NCBI RefSeq assembly: GCF_000564855.1
Contig: NZ_AYXG01000103.1
Span: forward strand, 1-64,000
Length of the DNA stretch: 64,000 nt
Reading direction: 5' to 3'
Source of the DNA: Actinokineospora spheciospongiae
GTDB lineage: Bacteria > Actinomycetota > Actinomycetes > Mycobacteriales > Pseudonocardiaceae
The notes beneath the pieces are model-generated. The model did not search any database. It was given only the letters and a program-made list of their open reading frames with translations, and was not told the DNA's origin. This document shows positions 51,565 to 59,950 of this stretch, in pieces. The position numbers were made by a program, and so were the translations under genes. Numbering within the stretch: position 1 is the first letter of the stretch; each line of letters starts with the position of its first letter.

Positions 51565-52445
51565 ACACCCACAACATCGACCACCGCGCACTGATCGACG
51601 CCTGCGCCCAAGCAGGTCTCAACCCCGACGGAGCCCAGCCGCTACGGCTCGGCGAGAACGCCCTCTACCGGCTGCCCCACGGTGTGGTCGTCCGTCTCTC
51701 CCGCCCCGGTCGAGCTGTCACCGCACGCAAGGAAGTCGCGGTCGCCCGCTGGCTGGCCCGTCACGACGTGCCCGCCGTCCGCGCCCTCGACATCCCCAAC
51801 CCCGTCGAGACGCACGGACGCGCCGCCACGTTCTGGACCGAGCTGCCCGAGCACCGCCACGGCACCCCCATCGAGATCGCCGCCGCCGTCCGCCGCCTGC
51901 ACGAACTGCCGATCCCCGACGACGTGTTCCTCGAACCCCTCGACCCGTTCGTGCGCCTGACCGACCGCGTCGATGGCGCCACCGCCCTCAGCGAAGACGA
52001 CCGCAAATGGTTGCGCCATCACATCACGACACTGCGCGACCGCCACGCCGACCTGCCCGCCGGGCTACCGGTCTGCGTCATACACGGCGACGCCTGGGAC
52101 GGCAACGTCGTCACCACCACCGACGGGCACACCGTGCTGCTCGACCTCGAACGCACCGCGATCGGCCCACCCGAATGGGACCTTGTCAGCACCGCCGTCA
52201 AACACCTCAGCTTCGGCTGGATCACCGACAGGGACTACCAGGACTTCTGCCACGGCTACGGCCACGATGTCACCACTTGGACCGGATACGAGCTGCTCCG
52301 CGACATCCGCGAACTCCGCATGACCTGTTACCTCGCCCAACACGCCACCGAACATCCCTCCACCCGACGCGAAGCCCAACTGCGCGTCAACTGCCTCCGC
52401 GGCCGCACCACACCACGGCCCTGGGCCTGGACACCGGCGACATGA
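51561..52445 (+). CDS. Aminoglycoside phosphotransferase (APH)-fold protein
   Basis: A 294-residue kinase-like protein. The catalytic loop VCVIHGDAWDGNVV contains the HGDxxxxN Brenner motif and VLLDLERTAIGPPEWDL supplies the metal-binding Asp. The substrate may be a small metabolite; resistance to an aminoglycoside is not implied. GTG 51561 overlaps the stop of the truncated regulator gene (GTGA), a coupling that suggests an ancient operon in which the regulator was intact. Confidence 0.78.
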   Translation: MNTHNIDHRALIDACAQAGLNPDGAQPLRLGENALYRLPHGVVVRLSRPGRAVTARKEVAVARWLARHDVPAVRALDIPNPVETHGRAATFWTELPEHRHGTPIEIAAAVRRLHELPIPDDVFLEPLDPFVRLTDRVDGATALSEDDRKWLRHHITTLRDRHADLPAGLPVCVIHGDAWDGNVVTTTDGHTVLLDLERTAIGPPEWDLVSTAVKHLSFGWITDRDYQDFCHGYGHDVTTWTGYELLRDIRELRMTCYLAQHATEHPSTRREAQLRVNCLRGRTTPRPWAWTPAT

Positions 52446-52587
52446 CCACAGCACACCCGTGCACCGGGTGTGCTCACACCGTCTCCCATTTCCGCACCTG
52501 CAACGACACCGAAGTTCCCACCAGCCGCGAACTCGACCACGGCATCACCGTACGAACACCAACCACAGCAGGGAAGGCCGCCGACAC

Positions 52588-53067
52588 ATGCCGTTCCAGG
52601 TCGCCGTCTGCGGGCCACGCCACTGCACACCCCAGGACGAACAGCACGCCCGCGAGGTCGGGCGCCTGCTCGCCCAGGCGGGCGCGACGGTGATCTGCGG
52701 CGGCGGGGTCGGGGTCATGGCCGCCGTCGCCGCCGGAGCCCACGCCGAAGGCGGCCTCGTCATCGGCGTCCGCCCCGGCGACACCGCCGCCGACGCCGAC
52801 CCCCACCTGTCCGCCGTCATCGTCACCAACCTCGGCGAAGCCCGCAACGCCGTCATCGTCTGGTCCGCCGACGCCGTCATCGCCATCGGCGGCTCCTGGG
52901 GCACCCTCTCCGAGATCGCCCTCGCCAAACGGCGCGGCACCATCCCCGTCATCACCCTGGGCGGCTGGACCATCACCGACCACCACGGCAACCCCCTCGC
53001 CGACGACGCGATCCCCGCGAGCACGCCCCAGGACGCCGTCACCCACGCGCTGAACCACCGATCCTGA
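52588..53067 (+). CDS. LOG/TIGR00725-family nucleotide-binding protein
   Basis: A 159-residue Rossmann-type protein with FQVAVCGPRHCTP at the N-terminus, TVICGGGVGVMAAVAAGA (about 33-50) and AIGGSWGTLSEIALAKRRG (about 95-113). The GGxxGTxxE signature is that of LOG-like/lysine-decarboxylase-like nucleotide 5'-monophosphate phosphoribohydrolases. It follows the phosphotransferase by 142 bp on the same strand. GGGAAGG is upstream of the ATG. Confidence 0.82.
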   Translation: MPFQVAVCGPRHCTPQDEQHAREVGRLLAQAGATVICGGGVGVMAAVAAGAHAEGGLVIGVRPGDTAADADPHLSAVIVTNLGEARNAVIVWSADAVIAIGGSWGTLSEIALAKRRGTIPVITLGGWTITDHHGNPLADDAIPASTPQDAVTHALNHRS

Positions 53068-53151
53068 GAGGCGGGCCGACCGGCGCATTCGCCGTCGGGA
53101 CGCCCTGGGTCGGATCGGCTCGGCCGGGTCACCGCGGGCATAGTGGGACCC

Positions 53152-53874
53152 GTGGAACGTGACCGCCTGCTGCCCCGACCGCTGCGCGGTCCCGCCGCCG
53201 CGGTGGCCGCGGTGTGCTTCGCCGCCGTGCTCGCCCTGGGCCTGCCGGTGGCGGGCCAGGCCGACGCCGGGGCCGCGGACGCGGCGGTGACCGGGGCGGT
53301 GGACCGGGTGTTCGCCGGGGTGCCCGGTGTGCTGGAGCCGCTGTCGTACTCGACGGCCCCCGCGGCGATGGTCGGGCTCATGGTGGTGCTGGTGGTGATC
53401 GCGCTGCGGCTGCGCAGGCCGCGGGTGGCGCTGCTGGCGGTGGCCGGGCCGGTGTTCACCGCCGCCGTGAACACCTGGGTGCTCAAGCCGCTGTTCGACC
53501 GCACGCACGACGACTACCTCGCCTACCCGAGCGGGCACACCGGCACGCTGGTGTCGATCCTGGCGGTGATCACGCTGGTGGGCGCGGGCAGTGCCCCGGC
53601 GGGTGCCCGGCTGCGGACCGCGCTGCTGTCGGGGGTGGCGGGGCTGGTCCTGACCGCGGTCGCGGCGGCCGCGATCGTCGGGCTCGCCTACCACTACCCG
53701 AGTGACACCGTCGGCGCGCTGTTCTGGGCGGTCGGGGCCGTGATCGTGGTCGCGGCGGGGATCGACCGCCTGCCGGTGTCCGCGCGGTCGGCGGTCCGGC
53801 GCCCGGACGGCTCCACCGGTAGCGTGGCGGGTCGTCACCCGAAGTGGCGGGGGGACCACCGCGTGGCGCCCTGA
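53152..53874 (+). CDS. PAP2-family membrane phosphatase
   Basis: About 240 residues with 5-6 transmembrane helices. The phosphatase motifs appear in order: KPLFDRTHDDY (C1), PSGHTGT (C2) and YHYPSDTVGA (C3, with catalytic His). It likely dephosphorylates a lipid such as undecaprenyl or phosphatidyl phosphates at the outer face of the membrane. The GTG at 53152 is favoured over 53143 because CATAGT lies 7 nt upstream, a leaderless layout. Confidence 0.85.
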   Translation: MERDRLLPRPLRGPAAAVAAVCFAAVLALGLPVAGQADAGAADAAVTGAVDRVFAGVPGVLEPLSYSTAPAAMVGLMVVLVVIALRLRRPRVALLAVAGPVFTAAVNTWVLKPLFDRTHDDYLAYPSGHTGTLVSILAVITLVGAGSAPAGARLRTALLSGVAGLVLTAVAAAAIVGLAYHYPSDTVGALFWAVGAVIVVAAGIDRLPVSARSAVRRPDGSTGSVAGRHPKWRGDHRVAP

Positions 53875-53934
53875 AACCGGGGGCGTACGGTGCGTAACCT
53901 GGCAGAGCGGCCTTTCGCGACGGAGAGGATGGCG

Positions 53935-54126
53935 GTGACCGACACACCCATCTACGACCAGATCAACCAGGAACTCGGTTTCTCGGAGAGCAGGCACGAC
54001 GCGACCGAGACCGCTCCACGCCCCCGCAGGCAGTCGGGGGCGCGTGCGGCGGGGTCGAAGACCGGCGTGTCCGTGTGGGCGCTGATCGACGAGCACAAGT
54101 CCACCCCGACCGGCCGCCACACCTAG
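53935..54126 (+). CDS. Small conserved-looking protein (63 aa)
   Basis: A 63-residue protein beginning VTDTPIYDQINQELGFSES, with a basic middle (RPRRQSGARAAGSK) and a terminal WALIDEHKSTPTGRHT. The GTG at 53935 has GGAGAGG at ideal spacing; in-frame ATG at 53929 and GTG at 53890 are alternatives. It lies between PAP2 and the convergent ZapE-type gene. Function unknown. Confidence 0.5.
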   Translation: MTDTPIYDQINQELGFSESRHDATETAPRPRRQSGARAAGSKTGVSVWALIDEHKSTPTGRHT

Positions 54127-54165
54127 CCCCACCAGCCGGTTCCCGGTCCCGGCCGGTACCGCGGT

Positions 54166-55203
54166 TTAGTCCTGGGCGCCCGGCAACGACGCCGCGTCCC
54201 GGGACAGGGCCACCAGCCTGCTGACCGCCCGCAGGTACTTCTTGCGGTAGCCGCCGCGCAGCATCTCCTCGGTGAACAGCGCCGACACCGGCGCGCCGGA
54301 GACCACGACCGGTACCGCGCGGTCGTAGAGCCGGTCGGCGAACGCGACCAGCCGCAGCGCCACGTCCTGCCCGGTCAGCGGCGCCACCCCGCGCAGGTGC
54401 ACAGCGGTCACCCCGTCGACGAGCCTGCCGTAGCGCGAGGGGTGCACCCGGGCCAGGTGCGCGCACAGCGCGGTGAAGTCGTCCAGTGTGGACCCTTCGA
54501 CCCGCTCGGCACTGGCGGCCAGGTCGGCGTCGGTCATCGGGTCGGGGGCGTCGGGCAGGCCGCGGTGGCGGTAGTCCGGGCCGTCGACCCGCACGACGTC
54601 GAAGCGGGCGGACAGGGCCTGGATCTCGCGCAGGAAGTCCTCGGCGGCGAACCGCCCCTCCCCCAGCTTGTCCGGCAGCGTGTTCGACGTGGCCGCCACG
54701 TGCACGCCCGCGTCGGTCAGCTCGGCGAGCAGGCGGGTGACCAGCATGGTGTCGCCGGGGTCGTCGAGTTCGAACTCGTCGAGGGCCAGCAGCCGGTGCC
54801 CGGAGAGCCGGGTGACCGCCTCGCGGAAGCCGAGCGCGCCGACCAGGTTGGTGACCTCGACGAACGTGCCGAACGCCTTGGGTCCGGGCACCGCGTGCCA
54901 CAGCGAGGCCAGCAGGTGGGTCTTGCCGACGCCGAAGCCGCCGTCGAGGTAGAGGCCCGGCTTGCCCGGGTCGGCCTTGCCGCCGAACACCCGCTTGAGG
55001 AACGACCGCTCCCCGCCGCCCGCGCCGACCCGCGCGGCGAAGGCCGAGCCCGCCTCGACCGCGGCGGCCTGGCTGGGCTCGTCCGGGTTGGGCACGTAGG
55101 TGTCGAACCGGACCCCGCCGAAGCGCGGCGGCGGTGCCAGCGCGGCGACCAGCTCGTCGGCGCCGATCTCGGGCTGGCGGTCGGTGAGTTTCCCGGCGGA
55201 CAT
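54166..55203 (-). CDS. zapE: ZapE/AFG1-like ATPase
   Basis: A 345-residue AFG1-like P-loop ATPase. Walker A is GGFGVGKTHLL, Walker B LLALDEFELDDPGD, followed by the sensor ATSNTLPDKLGEGRF and FLREIQAL. In proteobacteria ZapE acts at the division ring; the role in actinobacteria is less clear. The ATG at 55203 has TACGCT 6 nt upstream, so the transcript is probably leaderless. It is divergent from the reductase gene. Confidence 0.87.
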   Translation of the reverse strand: MSAGKLTDRQPEIGADELVAALAPPPRFGGVRFDTYVPNPDEPSQAAAVEAGSAFAARVGAGGGERSFLKRVFGGKADPGKPGLYLDGGFGVGKTHLLASLWHAVPGPKAFGTFVEVTNLVGALGFREAVTRLSGHRLLALDEFELDDPGDTMLVTRLLAELTDAGVHVAATSNTLPDKLGEGRFAAEDFLREIQALSARFDVVRVDGPDYRHRGLPDAPDPMTDADLAASAERVEGSTLDDFTALCAHLARVHPSRYGRLVDGVTAVHLRGVAPLTGQDVALRLVAFADRLYDRAVPVVVSGAPVSALFTEEMLRGGYRKKYLRAVSRLVALSRDAASLPGAQD

Positions 55204-55209
55204 GCCGGG

Positions 55210-55215
55210 AGCGTA
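55210..55215 (-). promoter_or_regulatory. -10 box for leaderless zapE
   Basis: TACGCT on the minus strand ends 6 nt before the ATG, a typical leaderless arrangement. Confidence 0.5.
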
Positions 55216-55236
55216 TCCGCGTGCTTGGCTGGGCGG

Positions 55237-55995
55237 GTGCACAGGCTGTGGCCCCCCTCCCCCGGCGGTTCGCCCACCGTGGTGGACGACACCGCGCTCG
55301 AACGGCTCTACGACTACCCCGACGACCTCGACCGGCCGTGGGTGCAGGTCAACTTCGTCACCAGCGCGGACGGCGCGGTGGCCGTCGACGGCCATTCGGC
55401 GGGCCTGTCCGGTCCGGCGGACAAGAAGGTGTTCGCGCTCGGCCGCGACCTCGCCGACGTCGTGCTGGTCGGCTGGGGCACCGCCCGCGACGAGGGCTAC
55501 CGGGGCCTCAAGCGCACCGAGACGCGGACCGACCGGCGGCTGCGGCGCGGGCTGGCGGAGCTGCCGCCGATCGCGGTGGTGACCCCGCGCTGCTCGGTCC
55601 CCCCGGACTCGCCGCTGCTCACCGACACCGCCGTTCCCCCGATCGTGATCACCACCGGGGCCTCGGCGGCGGCCGACCGGGCCGCGCTCACCGCGGCCGG
55701 GGCGGACGTCGTCGTGGCGGGTGGGCGCGAACTCGACCCGGTTGCCGCGCTGGCCGCGCTGGACGAGCGCGGGCTGCGCCGGGTGTGCTGCGAGGGCGGG
55801 CCGCGGCTGTTCGGGGACCTGGTCGCCGCCGACCTGGTCGACCAGCTTTGCCTGACGGTGGCGCCGCTGCTCGCGGGCGGCGGGATCGGCCGGATCACCG
55901 GCGGCGGTCCGGTGCCGGTGCCGCGGCGGCTGGCCCTGGCCTCGGTGCTGTCCGACGACGGCTTCCTGATGCTGCGCTACCGGCGGGGGGACTGA
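55237..55995 (+). CDS. RibD C-terminal-like pyrimidine/dihydrofolate reductase family protein
   Basis: A 252-residue reductase-fold protein. VNFVTSADGAVAVDGHSAGL, FALGRDLADVVLVGWGTARDE and CCEGGPRLFGDLVAADLVDQ are hallmarks of the RibD C-terminal family, which reduces a ribosylamino-pyrimidine in riboflavin synthesis. The deaminase domain of true RibD is missing, and its natural substrate is unknown. GTG start at 55237. Confidence 0.82.
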   Translation: MHRLWPPSPGGSPTVVDDTALERLYDYPDDLDRPWVQVNFVTSADGAVAVDGHSAGLSGPADKKVFALGRDLADVVLVGWGTARDEGYRGLKRTETRTDRRLRRGLAELPPIAVVTPRCSVPPDSPLLTDTAVPPIVITTGASAAADRAALTAAGADVVVAGGRELDPVAALAALDERGLRRVCCEGGPRLFGDLVAADLVDQLCLTVAPLLAGGGIGRITGGGPVPVPRRLALASVLSDDGFLMLRYRRGD

Positions 55996-55999
55996 CGCC

Positions 56000-56506
56000 G
56001 TGGCACTGGACCCGGAGGCGTTCGACGACCTGGTGCGCGCGCACACCGACCGGATGTACCGGGTGGCGCTGCGGCTGTGCGGCGACCCGGCCGAGGCCGA
56101 GGACGTGGTGCAGGACGCCTGGATCGCCGCCTGGCGCGGCCGGGCGTCCTTCCGGGGCGACGCGGCCGTGTCGACCTGGCTGTACCGGGTGGTCACCAAC
56201 ACCGCCATGGCCCACCTGCGCCGCCGCAGGCCCACGGTGGCGCTCGACGAGGTGCCCGCGGGCAGGCTGACCGACGCCCAGCCGTCGCCGGAGGCGTGGG
56301 CGCTGCTCGGCGAGCGGGCGAGCGCGGTGCACCGGGCGATCGCCACCCTGGAGCCCTCCCAGCGCGTGCCCCTGGTGCTGCGCGAGCTGGAGGGCCTGAG
56401 CTACAAGGAGGTGGCGGGCGTGCTCCAGGTCAGCGTGTCGGTGCTGCACAAGCGGCTGTACCGGGCCCGGGTCGCCCTGCTCGCCAAGCTGGAGGAACTG
56501 CGATGA
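56000..56506 (+). CDS. ECF RNA polymerase sigma factor
   Basis: A 168-residue extracytoplasmic-function sigma factor. Region 2 is visible in MYRVALRLCGDPAEAEDVVQ and DAWIAAWRG, and region 4 in LELEGLSYKEVA-like ELEGLSYKEVAGVLQVSVSV. The GTG start is 4 nt after the reductase stop. The next gene encodes a zinc-finger-type anti-sigma-like protein overlapping by 4 nt, making a sigma/anti-sigma pair at the head of an Asp23 envelope operon. Confidence 0.9.
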   Translation: MALDPEAFDDLVRAHTDRMYRVALRLCGDPAEAEDVVQDAWIAAWRGRASFRGDAAVSTWLYRVVTNTAMAHLRRRRPTVALDEVPAGRLTDAQPSPEAWALLGERASAVHRAIATLEPSQRVPLVLRELEGLSYKEVAGVLQVSVSVLHKRLYRARVALLAKLEELR

Positions 56507-57066
56507 CCGATCCCCGAACCGATCCGGGCGCACTGCCCTGCGGGCGCGACCGGGCCGACCTGGTGGCGCTCGCCGCCGACGGCCACGCCGCCGACCCGGC
56601 CCTGGCCGAGCACGCCGCGGCCTGCCCGCACTGCGCGCCGGTGCTGGCCGCGGCGGAGGACGACTGGGCGCGGGTGCGCGCGGCGGCCGCCGTGCCGCTG
56701 CCCACCCCGCCGGGGCTGGCCGAGCGGGCGCTGGCCGCGGTGCGGGCGGTGCGCGGTGCGGGCGGCGTCGTGGAGGTGGACCAGGAGGGCGGGGCGCTGC
56801 GGGTGTCCGAGCGGGTCGTCGCCCTGGCGGCTCGGGCGGCGGCCGCGGAGTACCTGGCGGACACGGGCGGCGGGCACCTGCGGTCCGTCACCACCGGACC
56901 CGGGACCGTCGAGTTGGGACTGGCCGTCCGGTTCGGCACGGCCATCGATCCGCTCGCCGAGCGGCTGCGCGCCCACGTCCTGGCGAGCCTGGCCCCGCAC
57001 CTGGGTGAGCGGGTGCCGGTGGTCGACGTCCGGGTGGTCGATGTGACCCATCCCCCATCCGGGTGA
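56503..57066 (+). CDS. Anti-sigma-like zinc-finger protein fused to an Asp23-like domain
   Basis: A 187-residue protein. The N-terminus holds a ZAS-type motif (LAEHAAACPHCAPVL, H-x3-C-x2-C) as in zinc-binding anti-sigma factors. The C-terminal half (VVEVDQEGGALRVSERVVALAARAAA through VDVRVVDVTHPPSG) looks like an Asp23/Gls24 domain. It overlaps the sigma gene (ATGA). No transmembrane helix is evident. It may sequester the sigma factor and tie its release to the Asp23 assembly; that link is inference. Confidence 0.72.
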   Translation: MTDPRTDPGALPCGRDRADLVALAADGHAADPALAEHAAACPHCAPVLAAAEDDWARVRAAAAVPLPTPPGLAERALAAVRAVRGAGGVVEVDQEGGALRVSERVVALAARAAAAEYLADTGGGHLRSVTTGPGTVELGLAVRFGTAIDPLAERLRAHVLASLAPHLGERVPVVDVRVVDVTHPPSG

Positions 57067-57175
57067 CTTGGCGAGAGTTGTCGGCGGGTGCGGGCATCTG
57101 ACTGAGTGCACGGCCCCGAACGCAGCAGCGTCAGGGGCGGTGAGCCCTCAGCCCATTCGGAAGGAACTGCCGACG

Positions 57176-57661
57176 ATGGCAACCACGAACCCGATCAAGC
57201 CCGACCAGGCCGCCGACACCTCCCCCGCCACCCGCACCGGCGTGGCCCCGGCCCGCCTGGCCGACGACCAGTCGCACGGCAAGACCACCATCGCCTCCAA
57301 CGTGGTGCAGAAGATCGCGGGCATGGCGGCCCGCGAGGTGTCCGGTGTGTACGCGATGGGCGGCGGGGTCTCCCGGGCCTTCGGCGCGATCCGCGAGCGC
57401 ATCCCCGGCGCGGGCACCGTGTCCACCTCCGGGGTGTCGGTGGAGGTCGGCGAGAAGCAGGCCGCGATCGACCTCGACATCGTCGTGGAGTACGGCGCGG
57501 GCATCGTCGAGCTGGCGCGGGCGGTGCGCCGCAACGTGATCACCGCCGTGGAGCGGATGACCGGCCTGGAGGTCATCGAGGTCAACATCTCGGTCAACGA
57601 CATCCACCTGCCGGACGAGAACGGCGACGACGAGGCGCCCACCACGTCCCGAGTGGAGTGA
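57176..57661 (+). CDS. Asp23/Gls24 family envelope stress protein
   Basis: A 161-residue Asp23 protein. After a disordered N-terminus, TTIASNVVQKIAGMAAREVSG and VYAMGG start the domain, and VSVEVGEKQAAIDLDIVVEYG and VEVNISVNDIHLPDE complete it. In Firmicutes Asp23 lines the membrane through AmaP; an AmaP-like gene closes this operon too. AAGGAAC precedes the ATG. Confidence 0.88.
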   Translation: MATTNPIKPDQAADTSPATRTGVAPARLADDQSHGKTTIASNVVQKIAGMAAREVSGVYAMGGGVSRAFGAIRERIPGAGTVSTSGVSVEVGEKQAAIDLDIVVEYGAGIVELARAVRRNVITAVERMTGLEVIEVNISVNDIHLPDENGDDEAPTTSRVE

Positions 57662-57963
57662 CGACCGTGGACCCGGCGGCCTCCCCCGGCGCGCTGGCCG
57701 ACGCCATCGGCGCGGCCGTGCTGGCCGACCCCGCGGTGCTGCGGCTCGACGGCGGCGCGTTCGGCGCCGTCGCCACTGCGCTGCCCGGGCGGCGGGTCGT
57801 CGGTGTCCGGGTCGGCGCCCCCGGGGACCCGATCGAGGTTTCCGTGGTGCTGGCCCTGGGCACCACCGTCCCGGCCGCCGCCGCGCGGGTGCGCGGCGCG
57901 GTCCGGGCGCTGGCCGGGCCGGTCCCGGTCGACGTCCACGTCAGCGACGTGGACGTGCCGTGA
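57658..57963 (+). CDS. Small Asp23-operon protein (about 101 aa)
   Basis: About 101 residues, starting at a GTG that overlaps the Asp23 stop. It contains LADAIGAAVLADPAVLRLDG and GRRVVGVRVGAPGDPIEVSV, resembling a degenerate Asp23-like fold without the N-terminal helix. Coupled to genes on both sides (GTGA). An alternative GTG at 57667 exists. Confidence 0.65.
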   Translation: MTTVDPAASPGALADAIGAAVLADPAVLRLDGGAFGAVATALPGRRVVGVRVGAPGDPIEVSVVLALGTTVPAAAARVRGAVRALAGPVPVDVHVSDVDVP

Positions 57964-58214
57964 CCGACCCGCGCGAGCGGGCTGCCCGGCGCGAGTTCGT
58001 CCGCCGCGCCCACCCGGACGTCGGCGGCGACCACGACGAGTTCGTCACCGGACTGGCCCGCCTGCGGGCCGCCGCGGCCGATCAGTCCGATCCGGACGGT
58101 CGCAGGTGGGACGGTCCGGTCGTCGGGGACACCCGACCGGGTGGCGTGCGCGGTCTGACCGACCGGGTGCGCCGCTGGCACAGCAGGCGCTTCCGCAAAC
58201 CCCGGGTCCGCTGA
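57960..58214 (+). CDS. Small J-domain-like protein (84 aa)
   Basis: An 84-residue basic protein with RREFVRRAHPDVGGDHDEFV near the N-terminus, which resembles the end of a J-domain with its HPD tripeptide, but too short for a full J-domain. The C-terminus is Arg-rich. It overlaps the preceding gene (GTGA). Its operon position suggests a role in envelope stress. Confidence 0.6.
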   Translation: MTDPRERAARREFVRRAHPDVGGDHDEFVTGLARLRAAAADQSDPDGRRWDGPVVGDTRPGGVRGLTDRVRRWHSRRFRKPRVR

Positions 58215-58238
58215 CCCGCCAGGAACGAGTAGGGACAC

Positions 58239-58418
58239 ATGAACGCGACCCAGACCGGCATCTTCGCCGGCCTCATCCTGGGCCTGGCCGCCTCGCAGGG
58301 CTTCCTGGCCTTCGTCATCACCCTGGCCATCGGCTTCGTCGGCCTGGTCGTCGGCCGGATTGTCGACGGCGAACTGGACCTGTCCGACATGTTCGGCGGC
58401 CGGGGCAGGGACAGGTGA
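58239..58418 (+). CDS. DUF2273-like small membrane protein (59 aa)
   Basis: A 59-residue protein with two hydrophobic segments (GIFAGLILGLAASQGFLAF and ITLAIGFVGLVVGRI) and an acidic amphipathic tail (DGELDLSDMFGG). This is the layout of DUF2273 proteins found in Asp23/AmaP operons. The stop overlaps the GTG of the next Asp23 gene. AGTAGGGA precedes the ATG. Confidence 0.75.
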   Translation: MNATQTGIFAGLILGLAASQGFLAFVITLAIGFVGLVVGRIVDGELDLSDMFGGRGRDR

Positions 58419-58750
58419 TCGAGGTGGACGACCGGGGCACGCTGAGCATCGACCCGGTCGTGGTGCGCAAGATCGCCGAGCACGCGGCCGACGCCGCCCC
58501 CGGCACCACGGCGGTCAAGCGCAAGCTCATCGGCTCGCACGGCGCCACCGCCACCGTCGACGGCACCGGGGACACCGTGTCGCTGCGGGTGGACCTGGCG
58601 CTGCACTACCCCGCGGCGGTGCGCCAGGTCGTGGCGGACGTGCGCGCCGCGGTCACCGGGGAGGTCGAGCGGATCACCTCCTACCGGGTGCTCGGAGTGG
58701 ACGTCACCGTCTCCGCGCTGCTGCCCGAGATCCGCGCGCGAGTGGAGTGA
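58415..58750 (+). CDS. Second Asp23/Gls24 family protein
   Basis: A 111-residue single-domain Asp23 protein (GTLSIDPVVVRKIAEHAADA, then VSLRVDLALHYPAAVRQVVA and VLGVDVTVSALLPE). GTG start overlaps the DUF2273-like stop. It lacks the long disordered tail of the first Asp23 protein. Confidence 0.82.
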   Translation: MIEVDDRGTLSIDPVVVRKIAEHAADAAPGTTAVKRKLIGSHGATATVDGTGDTVSLRVDLALHYPAAVRQVVADVRAAVTGEVERITSYRVLGVDVTVSALLPEIRARVE

Positions 58751-58754
58751 GGCA

Positions 58755-59291
58755 GTGCGCGTCTTCGTCCGAATCCTGAGCCTCCTGCTCGGCCTGGCCC
58801 TGGCCGCCGCGGGAGCACTGCTGGCCCTGGAGGTCGGCTGGACCTGGGCCCGTCCGGTGGACGGCCCGCTGCTGGTCCCCTGGCCCGCCTGGCGCGACCG
58901 GCTGGCCGGGCTGACCTGGCAGGACACCGAGGTCAGGGTCACCGCCTGGGTGGTCGCCGGGGCCGGTCTGGTGCTGCTGCTGGTGGCGCTGACCGCCCGG
59001 CGCAAGGACGTCGAACTGCTCGACCCGACCCCCGGCGTCACCGTCCGCACCTCACCGCGCTCGCTCGCCCGGATCGTCGGGACGCGGGTGCGCGCCGAGG
59101 AGAACGTCAGCGGCGCCTCCGTCACCGCCACCGCGCGCAAGGTGCGGGTGCGGGCGAGCAGCGGCCTGGAGTCCGAGGAGCAGTTGCGGCCCCGGTTGCA
59201 GGAGGTCGTGCGCACCACCCTTGAGGACCTGCCGCTGACCCGCAGGCCCCGGGTCAGCGTCGTCGTCGACTCGCCCCGGGACCGCTCGTGA
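58755..59291 (+). CDS. DUF6286-like membrane protein of Asp23 operon
   Basis: A 178-residue protein with two transmembrane segments (about 6-26 and 62-82) separated by a short external loop with WTWARPVDGPLL, then a cytoplasmic Asp23-like domain (VTVRTSPRSLARIVGTRVRA through PRVSVVVDSP). This matches the DUF6286/AmaP-type layout. It lies 4 nt after the second Asp23 gene. Confidence 0.78.
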   Translation: MRVFVRILSLLLGLALAAAGALLALEVGWTWARPVDGPLLVPWPAWRDRLAGLTWQDTEVRVTAWVVAGAGLVLLLVALTARRKDVELLDPTPGVTVRTSPRSLARIVGTRVRAEENVSGASVTATARKVRVRASSGLESEEQLRPRLQEVVRTTLEDLPLTRRPRVSVVVDSPRDRS

Positions 59292-59325
59292 CCGCCCACC
59301 GCCCCGACCCACACCGGGAACGCCC

Positions 59326-59922
59326 ATGAAATCGCCGTCCGTCGCCGCCCTGGCCCGCTCCTACCGCGCCGAGCGGGTCGTCACCGCGCTGATCGGCCTG
59401 CTGGCGCTGCTCGCGGGCGCCACCGCCCTGGTGGTGGGCCAGGGGTGGCTGGGGTCGTTCCGCGCGGTGCGGCCGGTGCTCGACCCGATCGCGCTGGACA
59501 CCCTGGGGAACTGGCAGACCCACGCCAGGGTGGGCGCGATCGTGCTCGGGGTGCTGCTGCTGGTGCTGGGCCTCCTGCTGGCCGCCCGGACGCTGCGGCC
59601 CGAGCGGCACCCGGACCTGGCGCTGGACCGCTCGGTCGGTTCCGGCCTGGTGGTGACCGCGTCGGCCATCGCCGAGGCGATCGCCGTGGACGCCGAGCAG
59701 GTCGACGGGGTCAGCCGGGCCAGGGCCACCGTGGTCGGCGACCCCGAGGAGCCCGCGCTGCGGCTGAGCGTGTGGCTGCACGAGGGCACCCGGCTCAAGG
59801 ACGTGTGGCGCGAACTGGACGGGTCGGTGCTGACCCGGGCCCGCGAATCGCTCGGCGTGGACACCCTGCCGACCGCGGTCCGCGTGGAACTGGGCACCGC
59901 GGAGCGGCAACGGGTGCGCTGA
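59326..59922 (+). CDS. amaP: AmaP-like alkaline shock membrane anchor protein
   Basis: A 198-residue protein with two transmembrane helices (about 19-41 and 70-88) and a C-terminal cytoplasmic Asp23-like domain (LVVTASAIAEAIAVDAEQVD through VRVELGTAE). In Staphylococcus AmaP tethers Asp23 to the membrane. It ends the operon that begins with the ECF sigma factor. Confidence 0.78.
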   Translation: MKSPSVAALARSYRAERVVTALIGLLALLAGATALVVGQGWLGSFRAVRPVLDPIALDTLGNWQTHARVGAIVLGVLLLVLGLLLAARTLRPERHPDLALDRSVGSGLVVTASAIAEAIAVDAEQVDGVSRARATVVGDPEEPALRLSVWLHEGTRLKDVWRELDGSVLTRARESLGVDTLPTAVRVELGTAERQRVR

Positions 59923-59950
59923 GCGGGGCTCGCAGGGCAGGATGTGCCCC

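Noticed and set aside
51561-52445. Possible aminoglycoside resistance gene
   Set aside because: Only the general kinase-like APH fold is visible; no feature ties it to an antibiotic substrate.
52442-52693. A frame with a CxxC...C pattern after the phosphotransferase gene
   Set aside because: It has no ribosome-binding site, overlaps the LOG-family gene by over 100 nt and turns Arg/Ser-rich like a shadow frame.
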